From JBKPNJ01 sp963695705 (GTDB taxonomy: Bacteria > Actinomycetota > Actinomycetes > Propionibacteriales > Nocardioidaceae): a DNA stretch of 64,000 bases. Position numbers and translations under genes: made by a program. How positions within the stretch are numbered: position 1 is the first letter of the stretch; every line of letters starts with the position of its first letter. The DNA lies in contig CAVOHB010000014.1 in assembly GCA_963695705.1 (NCBI GenBank), forward strand, positions 1-64,000. Reading direction: 5' to 3'. A model generated the notes under the pieces. That model saw only the letters and a list, made by a program, of their open reading frames with translations. It was not told where the DNA came from and searched no databases. Shown in pieces: positions 58,080 to 64,000 of the stretch.

Positions 58080-59936
58080 ATGGCGCCATCACTGTTTCGT
58101 TCCGATCCGATCCGGAAGCTGTCCAGCTATCGGTCGAGCCTGCCATGGCGCGTGTTCGATGGAGCAGCGACCTGGGCCGACCGCAGGTACGGCTGGGACC
58201 GGCTGCCACTGCCGGCGAGCCTGATGGTGCTGATCGGGCTGCGCAACGAGCTTCGCCGCAACAACCTCCATGACACCGACACTCTGCCCACGGGCGACCT
58301 ACCGCCACTGGGTCCACCTCCGGCGGACGTCAATCTGCGCCGGGCCGACGGCACCTACAACGACCTGGACTCCCCGCGGATGGGCATGGCGGGGGCCCGG
58401 TTCGGACGCAACATCCCCGTCGAGCGCATCGATGACACGTCGGACGCCGCGATCCTGGACCCGAACCCGCGAGAGGTCAGCCGCCGGCTGCTCACCCGTA
58501 CCGAGTTCCAACCGGCGCCGTCGATCAACGTGATCGTCTCTGCGTGGCTTCAGTTCATGATCAAGGACTGGTTCAGTCACGGCAGAGGCGACAAGGACCG
58601 TGCGTACCGCCTCCCGCTGTCCGTCGACGACGGCTGGCCGGCCGAAGAGATGCTTGTGCCCAGGACCGTCCCCGACCCGACCCGTCCGGCCGGCTCGGAC
58701 GGTCCCCGGACCTTCGTCAACACGCTCACGCACTGGTGGGACCTGTCCTCGATCTACGGCACCACGGTGGAGGACCAACGACGCTTCCGTACCCAGGAGG
58801 GCGGTCGGCTCCGGATCGCGCCGGGCGCGGTGATCCCGCTACCGTCGGATGACCCGGCCAGGGATCCGACCCGCGAAACCGGGTTCTGGGTCGGGCTGGG
58901 CATGCTGGCGAGCCTGTTCGCGCACGAGCACAACGCGATCTGCGACCGGCTGCTCCGCGACCACCCCCAGTGGTCCGACGACGAGCTGTTCGAACACGCC
59001 CGGCTGGTGAACGCTGCCGTCGTCGCCAAGATCCACACGGTGGAATGGACGCCGGCGGTGATCGCCCACCCGGCGACCAAGATCGCGATGCGCGCCAACT
59101 GGTTCGGCATCGCCGGCGAGCACATCCACCGCTGGTTCGGGCGAGTCAGCGGGAGTGAGGTGATCAGCGGCATCCCCGGTTCGAAGACCCAGCACTACGG
59201 GGTCCCGTACTCGCTGACCGAGGAGTTCGCGGCCGTCTACCGGATGCACCCGCTGCTCCCGGACACCTTCAGGCTCAAGTCCGCGGTGACCGGCGAGACC
59301 ACGAAGGAGTACGAGTTCCCCGACCTCGCGGGACCCAACAGCCGCGCCGTGCTCGAGTCGAGCTCTTTGGGCGACCTGTTCTACTCCTTCGGCACCGAGT
59401 TTGCCGGAGCGGTCGTTCTGCGCAACTATCCGCGTGGGCTGCAGCAGTTCGTCCGGCCCGACAACGGCCAGCTGATGGACATCGGGGCGGTCGACATCCT
59501 GCGCATCCGCGAGGCGGGGGTGCCGCGCTACAACGAGTTCCGCCGTCTGCTCAGACTCAGGCCTGCCCGAGACTTCGACGAGCTGACGCGGGACAGCGGA
59601 CTCGCCGCCGAGATGCGTGAGGTCTACGGCGGGGACATCGAGAAGGTCGACCTCATGGTGGGAATGTTCGCCGAGAAGCGGCCGACCGGGTTCGGGTTCA
59701 GCGACACCGCCTTCCGCATCTTCATCCTGATGGCCAGCCGACGACTCAACAGCGACCGGTTCTTCACCCGCGACTACGACCCGCGTGTCTACACCGGGGC
59801 GGGCGCACAGTGGATCGATGATGCCACCATGAGCCGGGTGCTGCTCCGGCACTGCCCGTCGCTGGCGCCCTGGCTCGATGCACGCGCGAACGCGTTCGTC
59901 CCGTGGGCCGACGGCGGCAGGGGCTCCCCGAGTTGA
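58080..59936 (+). CDS. Haem peroxidase/dioxygenase, alpha-dioxygenase-like
   Basis: The start is the ATG at 58080 (an upstream in-frame ATG at 58014 adds a tail without domain character), giving 618 residues. The family is animal-type haem peroxidases, close to fatty-acid alpha-dioxygenases: WLQFMIKDWFSHGRG, THWWDLSSIYGTTVEDQRRF, LASLFAHEHNAICDRLLRDH, VAKIHTVEWTPAVIAHP, FAAVYRMHPLLPDTFRLKSA and ILRIREAGVPRYNEFRRLLR. The radical-forming Tyr is Tyr387 and the proximal haem ligand His390 (Tyr-Arg-Met-His), close to plant alpha-dioxygenase numbering. At the distal position, where plant enzymes have His (QFMIHDW), this protein has Lys162, which is unusual. No signal peptide is present, so it acts in the cytoplasm or at the membrane face. 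Likely substrate is a fatty acid. Confidence 0.88.
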   Translation: MAPSLFRSDPIRKLSSYRSSLPWRVFDGAATWADRRYGWDRLPLPASLMVLIGLRNELRRNNLHDTDTLPTGDLPPLGPPPADVNLRRADGTYNDLDSPRMGMAGARFGRNIPVERIDDTSDAAILDPNPREVSRRLLTRTEFQPAPSINVIVSAWLQFMIKDWFSHGRGDKDRAYRLPLSVDDGWPAEEMLVPRTVPDPTRPAGSDGPRTFVNTLTHWWDLSSIYGTTVEDQRRFRTQEGGRLRIAPGAVIPLPSDDPARDPTRETGFWVGLGMLASLFAHEHNAICDRLLRDHPQWSDDELFEHARLVNAAVVAKIHTVEWTPAVIAHPATKIAMRANWFGIAGEHIHRWFGRVSGSEVISGIPGSKTQHYGVPYSLTEEFAAVYRMHPLLPDTFRLKSAVTGETTKEYEFPDLAGPNSRAVLESSSLGDLFYSFGTEFAGAVVLRNYPRGLQQFVRPDNGQLMDIGAVDILRIREAGVPRYNEFRRLLRLRPARDFDELTRDSGLAAEMREVYGGDIEKVDLMVGMFAEKRPTGFGFSDTAFRIFILMASRRLNSDRFFTRDYDPRVYTGAGAQWIDDATMSRVLLRHCPSLAPWLDARANAFVPWADGGRGSPS

Positions 59937-59974
59937 GGTCGCCCGTTGCTGCTCCTCCGGTACGCCCGGCACGT

Positions 59975-60004
59975 TCGGATCGCGTGCACCAACTGTCGCT
60001 CGCG
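59975..60004. repeat. Two diverged copies of the 21-base repeat
   Basis: TCGGATCGCG at 59975 is followed exactly 21 bases later by TCGCTCGCG at 59996. It is the first part of the same repeat found at 60.3 kb and lies 39 bases after the peroxidase stop. Confidence 0.5.
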
Positions 60005-60278
60005 TGGGCTGCCGGGAATAGCGCAGTTGTTGGTCACGGTTGAGCCAGTGACCATCTACCGCGCAAAAGTTCGGTGCGGTCATGCTGACGCACCACCCAG
60101 CGGAGGCCCACCGTGTCGCCTGCGGCAAGAAGTGTGCACTTGTTGCGGGTCAACCGGTGCGACAACTCTCATCGCCTGCACAAAACCTGCGGAGCACAGG
60201 ACCGCAGTCGTCGGCCGCGGACGCGACCAATCGCGGCGGCGAGCCCTTCCCGGAACCCGAGCCTACCGGCGTGCCACG

Positions 60279-60337
60279 TTGTCGGATCGCGTGCAACAAG
60301 TGTCGGATCGCGTGAAATAAGTGTCGGATCGCGGGGA
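60279..60337. repeat. Three tandem 21-base repeats in a convergent gap
   Basis: TCGGATCGCG recurs at 60282, 60303 and 60324, a strict period of 21 bases (unit like GTGTCGGATCGCGTGAAATAA). The copies sit 14 bases after the end of the metallo-beta-lactamase gene, in the 414-base gap 59937-60350. In the same gap CACTTGTTGC (60137-60146) is an inverted copy of GCAACAAGTG (60293-60302). No gene was found in the gap. Confidence 0.7.
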
Positions 60338-60350
60338 GGGGTGGCGCGGG

Positions 60351-61568
60351 CTACTTGCGGCACATGCGCGCCATCGCCAGATCGATGGCGCCGTTGGTCG
60401 TGTCAAGCAGCCGGAAGAGCCGGATGGGCGATGACCCCGAGCCGGGAATGACGGCCGCGATGGACCCCAACGGCGCGCCGGACTCCAACCGCCCACCGGT
60501 GATGTGGACGCCCAGCCCGGAGTCGGGTTTCCTGTCGGCCCGGTTCGTCGTGGTCGCCTGACGAGCCTCCCGTACCGCTTCCAGGGCGAGCAGGTGGGGG
60601 AAGTGGTAGCTGCCACCGCCGACCTGGGACGAGATCAGAGTGGTGGGAGCCGCGACCCGTTCCAGCAGCTCGATGTTCACACCGTGCTTCGAACCGTGAT
60701 GCGACACCTTGAGCAGGTCGGCCTTGAGGTAGTCCGTCCGGGAGGCCGCTCGCAGCTCGCGGGCCAGGATGGGGTTGTACTCCTGTTGCAGATTGGGAAA
60801 GTCCACGGTCGCCTGCGCCCAGGAGGTGAACTGCGCATCGGCCCCGAGCAGCAGACGGTGGGTCTTGCTCTTGACCATCCGCCGGTTGATGCGGTTCTTG
60901 TTGTCCGGATCCGGCTCGGTCAGCACCTTGGTCGCGGGGTACTCGATCATCAGCGTGATCGATGCGTCGTTGACGTTGACACCGTAGGTGTCGAAGCGGT
61001 TTCGAAGACCGACGCCCGGCCCGACCACGGTCACGCCGACCGCATCCAGGAGGAGGCTGGTCCCGGATGTGGGTTGTAGCCACCTGACGTCCTTGCGGCC
61101 CTCCATCTGCCGCATCAGGTTGTGGAAGGCGGGGCTCGGGTAGAAGTACCCCGGCTCCCAGAACTGGTCGATGAACTCCTCGGGGCCGGCGTACTGGGCG
61201 ACGAGGTCGGCCATCCCGCCGATGTGGTCGTTGTGCGGATGGGTCGCCACCAGCAGGCGAAGCTGTCCCACCGTTCCCGGAGGCTCGATCAAACCCTCTG
61301 CGTGCAAGGCGTCGAGCAGGCGCGGCAGCTTGCTGCGGGTGGCCACATCGACGATCACGAGTCGCCGATGCCCGTGGGCGTCGGTCGGCAGCACCAGCAG
61401 CTGCGTGTCCCCGTCACCGACATTGACCAGGAAGTAGACCAATGCCGCCGGGTCGGCCTTGATGGCGTCCACGAGGCTGCCAGGGGCGGCACCGGCAGGA
61501 GCGAGCGTGTTCTCCGGGACCGGCTCGACGACCGGCACGTCCAGGAGCCGTGGGGCGGTTGGGTTCAT
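60351..61568 (-). CDS. Metallo-beta-lactamase-fold hydrolase, ComEC/Rec2 type
   Basis: The 405-residue protein has no membrane segments. The metal site is LVATHPHNDHIGGM (His110, His112, Asp114, His115). RLLLGADAQ (Asp244) and LLKVSHHGSKHGVN (His290, His291) follow, the arrangement typical of ComEC-type nuclease/phosphodiesterase domains. DGDTQLLVLP early on is the usual substrate-side strand. The likely activity is on DNA or a phosphodiester, but lipid substrates are possible. ATG overlaps the upstream stop (ATGA). Last gene of a three-gene operon with patatin. Confidence 0.85.
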   Translation of the reverse strand: MNPTAPRLLDVPVVEPVPENTLAPAGAAPGSLVDAIKADPAALVYFLVNVGDGDTQLLVLPTDAHGHRRLVIVDVATRSKLPRLLDALHAEGLIEPPGTVGQLRLLVATHPHNDHIGGMADLVAQYAGPEEFIDQFWEPGYFYPSPAFHNLMRQMEGRKDVRWLQPTSGTSLLLDAVGVTVVGPGVGLRNRFDTYGVNVNDASITLMIEYPATKVLTEPDPDNKNRINRRMVKSKTHRLLLGADAQFTSWAQATVDFPNLQQEYNPILARELRAASRTDYLKADLLKVSHHGSKHGVNIELLERVAAPTTLISSQVGGGSYHFPHLLALEAVREARQATTTNRADRKPDSGLGVHITGGRLESGAPLGSIAAVIPGSGSSPIRLFRLLDTTNGAIDLAMARMCRK

Positions 61569-62140
61569 GGGCGTCGTCTCCCTCGCGACGACTGCGGCGG
61601 CGACAGCTTGAGCGCCTTCGCCCTCAGACGGGTGCGGTGCTGCCGGGCTTCGCCGAGCAGGCGGTGGTCCAGGTCGGATGAGCGACGCGGCGCGCGCACC
61701 GTGGCGACGGCCCCCAGGTACGCCAGCTTGGCCGCCTCACGCGCATCGGCGGAGATGTCGTACACCGGGCCGTCGAACAGCGTGCGGACGTCGGGCACCG
61801 GCTGCTCGGCCGCCCAACCGGGTCCGAGCCTGGTCGCCGCATAGACATCACCCAGGCGCGGCAGGCGCTTCAGCCGACTCGGCTGATACAGCTGGTGACG
61901 GAGCTGATTGCGCCCCACGACGGCGGTCGACGGCTCGTGGACCTTGCCCCCACGCCAGTAGAGATGTCCTTGACGGTCGGCGTGCGGCCATGACCAGGAC
62001 ATGAGTACGACTTCCTCGTCAACGAGCTCCTCGAGCACGACATAGGCGAAGTCCTTCAACGCCTCCGGTTCGGCGGCCACGTGGTGCAACGCCTCCGGCC
62101 ACCACACCACCGAAGCCCGGCCTACCACGGGACGCTCCAC
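61565..62140 (-). CDS. Unknown protein, middle gene of the patatin/metallo-beta-lactamase operon
   Basis: The GTG at 62140 (or the one at 62128, in GTGGTAG overlapping the patatin stop) gives about 190 residues. The protein is Trp/His-rich at the N-terminus (RASVVWWPEALHHVAAEPEA), has VVLMSWSWPHADRQGHLYWR in the middle, and a basic helical tail (LDHRLLGEARQHRTRLRAKA). No signal peptide or membrane segment is seen and no family is recognised. Overlaps on both sides imply strict co-expression with a lipase and a hydrolase. It may be a substrate-binding or control subunit. Confidence 0.7.
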   Translation of the reverse strand: MERPVVGRASVVWWPEALHHVAAEPEALKDFAYVVLEELVDEEVVLMSWSWPHADRQGHLYWRGGKVHEPSTAVVGRNQLRHQLYQPSRLKRLPRLGDVYAATRLGPGWAAEQPVPDVRTLFDGPVYDISADAREAAKLAYLGAVATVRAPRRSSDLDHRLLGEARQHRTRLRAKALKLSPPQSSRGRRRP

Positions 62141-63387
62141 GCCGGAGGCCGGTCGCGGTGAGCCAGCAGGTGCGGATGGTAGGCCGTCAGGCATGCCCCG
62201 GTCAGCCACCAGCCGGCATGGATCAGGTCGCGGCAGAGGTCGCGGTCGAACTGGTCGAAGCTCGTCGCGACGCGCGCCAGCCGGTCCACGTCCGGCTCAT
62301 CCGGGTTGACGGCGCGCCACCCGGTCAGCCGCCCATCGGCTGCCTCGAACGTGCTGGTCAGCCCGAAGAGGATGCCGTGCCTGGCCCAGTCCGCCGGCGC
62401 CTCGCGCGTACGGCCCGTCGAGACCTCCTCGACGTCCTCGTACGCCTTGAAGCGTTCCACCATGTGACGGCGGCGCAGCGCCGTCGACTGCCGATAGAGC
62501 AACGAGTTGGCCAGTTCGAGGTCGCGCGCGACAGGCACCCGGCCGTATCTTCCGGTGACGAAGACTCCGCCGGCGTTCACCGCCAGCAAGAAGGCGTCCC
62601 GCAGGTCGTCGACGGGCTCCAGGCCCATGTTGTCGTAGGCACCGCCGTCCACGAGCCGGATCGTTCTCCCCTGCTGACAAGGGAATTGTGGCAGGCCCTT
62701 CGGGGTCAGCGGAGGGAACGGACCGGGCACGGCAGCACTCGCGGCCACGGCGGTGGACAGCCGCAGCCGGGTGCCGGCCGTCGGGATCTGACCGACGACG
62801 TAGTCCCCGATCACGTCTCGCTCGAAACCGAACCGCACGCCCGTGCTCGTGTCAGCGGCGTTGATGATGAACCGTACGTCGGGGTCCAGATCCTCCAGCA
62901 GGCGATCGTGCAGGAACAGCTCGTCGAACTCCTCGGCGAGGAGCTCGGTACGCGTCTTGGGCCCGACGAGCTTCCACGCGTTCCGAAGCAGACGCCCCTT
63001 GAGTGACTGACCGGAGATCTGATCCACGAACGGGCGTACGACCGCCGCATCGAATGCCTCGCGGGTGAACTCACCCGACCGCAGGTCGGGCATGGCCACG
63101 GCCAGCACGCCGTTGGCAACGGAGCCACCCGAGACCGAGGACACCCAGCGGACGTCGCCCAGCAGGCCGGCATCCGCGAGGAAACGCAGTGTCCCCAGGC
63201 CGGCGAGCGTGGCCCGGAAGCCGCCACCGGACAGCGTCACGGCCAGTGGCAGCCGTCCCGGAACCGGCGGCGGCTCCCGCCGCGACGGTCGTGGGCTGCC
63301 GCACGGCACGACCAGGTCCGTCGTACCGCTGCCGATGGCCGGTGACGCGAGCACATTGAGAGCGGGAGACGGCGAAGTCTCAGACAT
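62122..63387 (-). CDS. Patatin-like phospholipase
   Basis: The ATG at 63387 (GGAGG 5 bases upstream) gives 421 residues. The oxyanion loop is SGGGFRAT (residues 53-60), the nucleophile Ser86 lies in SVSGGS, and the catalytic Asp247 lies in VDGGAYDNMG. These are the three patatin hallmarks, and the nucleophile elbow has Ser where many have Gly, as in cPLA2-like members. Ser-Asp dyad enzymes of this class cleave acyl esters of membrane phospholipids. A C-terminal 150-residue extension is unassigned. First gene of a three-gene operon. Confidence 0.9.
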   Translation of the reverse strand: MSETSPSPALNVLASPAIGSGTTDLVVPCGSPRPSRREPPPVPGRLPLAVTLSGGGFRATLAGLGTLRFLADAGLLGDVRWVSSVSGGSVANGVLAVAMPDLRSGEFTREAFDAAVVRPFVDQISGQSLKGRLLRNAWKLVGPKTRTELLAEEFDELFLHDRLLEDLDPDVRFIINAADTSTGVRFGFERDVIGDYVVGQIPTAGTRLRLSTAVAASAAVPGPFPPLTPKGLPQFPCQQGRTIRLVDGGAYDNMGLEPVDDLRDAFLLAVNAGGVFVTGRYGRVPVARDLELANSLLYRQSTALRRRHMVERFKAYEDVEEVSTGRTREAPADWARHGILFGLTSTFEAADGRLTGWRAVNPDEPDVDRLARVATSFDQFDRDLCRDLIHAGWWLTGACLTAYHPHLLAHRDRPPAWSVPW

Positions 63388-63523
63388 CTGCGCCTCCAGA
63401 CGCGTTCTCGGCGCCGGTACGACGAGACCGTACCCCAGTGGTCGCCTCTGCGGAAGGAGGTCATGACCGCTCGATCCGCGCCGGTGAGTTGTTGCCCGGG
63501 CGTGCCGGGTGCAAGAGTCCCTC

Positions 63524-64000
63524 ATGGCTCGCGTCCTCGTGATCGACCACTACGACTCGTACACCTACAACCTCGTACACCTCATCGCCGGCGTGACCGG
63601 CGAACTGCCCGACGTCGTGCAGCACGACGATCCGAGCGAGGTCGACCGGTGGCGCGCCGGATACACGCACCTGGTGCTGTCGCCCGGGCCGGGCACCGTC
63701 GCCGATCCACGTGACTTCGCGATGGGCCGCGCGGTGATCTGCGGGAGCCGTGTGCCGGTGCTCGGGGTGTGCCTGGGAATGCAGGGCATCGTGCAGGAGC
63801 TGGGCGGTACGGTCGAGATCGTCGAACCGGCCCATGGCGACGTGTCGAAGCTGGACCACTGCGGTGCAGGACTGTTCGCCTCGATGCCACAGGGCTTCTC
63901 CGTGGTCCGCTACCACTCGCAGGCCGCGACGGGGATCCCGGCCGAGCTGGAGGAGACCGCCTGGTGCGACGGGCCGGAGGGGCGCGTGGTGATGGGGGTC
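63524..64000 (+). CDS. Class I glutamine amidotransferase (PabA/TrpG type), cut by the window edge
   Basis: The ATG at 63524 opens 159 codons to the end of the window without a stop. VLVIDHYDSYTYNLVHLIA and LSPGPG (residues 53-57, oxyanion loop) are the chorismate-enzyme amidotransferase opening. Catalytic Cys83 is in GVCLGMQGI, and VVRYHSQA matches the end of the domain. It supplies ammonia for 4-amino-4-deoxychorismate or anthranilate synthesis. In many actinobacteria this domain is fused to PabB, which would lie beyond the window. The ribosome site is weak. Confidence 0.88.
   Translation, partial: MARVLVIDHYDSYTYNLVHLIAGVTGELPDVVQHDDPSEVDRWRAGYTHLVLSPGPGTVADPRDFAMGRAVICGSRVPVLGVCLGMQGIVQELGGTVEIVEPAHGDVSKLDHCGAGLFASMPQGFSVVRYHSQAATGIPAELEETAWCDGPEGRVVMGV

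Noticed and set aside
34299..63387. CBASS-type immunity (cyclase plus patatin)
   Set aside because: The cyclases are class III (cAMP-type), not CD-NTases, and lie more than 20 kb from the patatin with unrelated operons between.

Overview
The window is GC-rich DNA with strong third-position GC bias. It looks like a chromosomal contig from a soil-type actinobacterium. Gene content (ECF sigma factor with a YCII partner, recC-recB-recD order, SCO6745-type regulator, cyclase-ATPase-TPR proteins, CPBP proteases, many GTG starts) would suit a member of Propionibacteriales such as a Nocardioides- or Kribbella-like organism. That placement is inference. No rRNA, tRNA, insertion sequence, CRISPR array or replication origin was seen.

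Layout. 1-5.1 kb holds two large genes broken into many frames: a likely tubulin-like (Tubulin_2-type) protein and a large membrane protein. 5.4-10 kb is one 1529-residue secreted protein with a beta-propeller at each end. 10.1-14.5 kb holds an ECF sigma factor with its YCII-domain partner, two VOC (glyoxalase-fold) proteins, a RibD-C/dihydrofolate-reductase-like protein and an SCO6745-type regulator. 14.7-17.2 kb is the rump of a peptide-uptake and peptidase operon: XRE-cupin regulator, an M28 peptidase start fused to the end of an oligopeptide ABC ATPase, then an M20 peptidase. The middle appears deleted. 17.3-21.1 kb holds a secreted jelly-roll-like protein and the first copy of a divergent CPBP protease / histidine kinase / response regulator module. 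21.1-29.8 kb is recC-recB-recD. 30.4-33.4 kb is a ribose/fructose-type ABC importer. 34.3-41.5 kb holds two tandem giant proteins, each with zinc ribbon, class III cyclase, STAND-like ATPase and TPR region. 42.4-46.4 kb is a secreted cluster: a 549-residue protein and two WD40-like (PD40) propellers. 47.0-49.8 kb is the second CPBP/kinase/regulator module, with the same 161-bp divergent spacer as the first. 50.2-53.6 kb holds a GYD protein, a DUF6326-like remnant, a PIG-L deacetylase and an ABC exporter. 53.6-57.8 kb is a minus-strand group including an acidic 65-residue protein beside a NYN-type nuclease and a 616-residue membrane protein. 58.1-63.4 kb holds an alpha-dioxygenase-like haem peroxidase convergent with a tight operon of patatin phospholipase, unknown protein and ComEC-type metallo-beta-lactamase. 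63.5 kb to the end is a class I glutamine amidotransferase of the PabA/TrpG type, cut by the window edge.

An important caveat: at least ten genes outside the first 5 kb, and both genes inside it, change frame. In nearly every case the frame is restored by removing a single extra base, on either strand. One-directional shifts are what insertion-biased sequencing error gives and are not what random gene decay gives. I therefore treat most broken genes here as probably intact in the organism. The most interesting biology is the patatin/unknown/metallo-beta-lactamase operon facing a haem dioxygenase whose usual distal histidine position is lysine, the duplicated two-component module, and the acidic-protein/NYN-nuclease pair.
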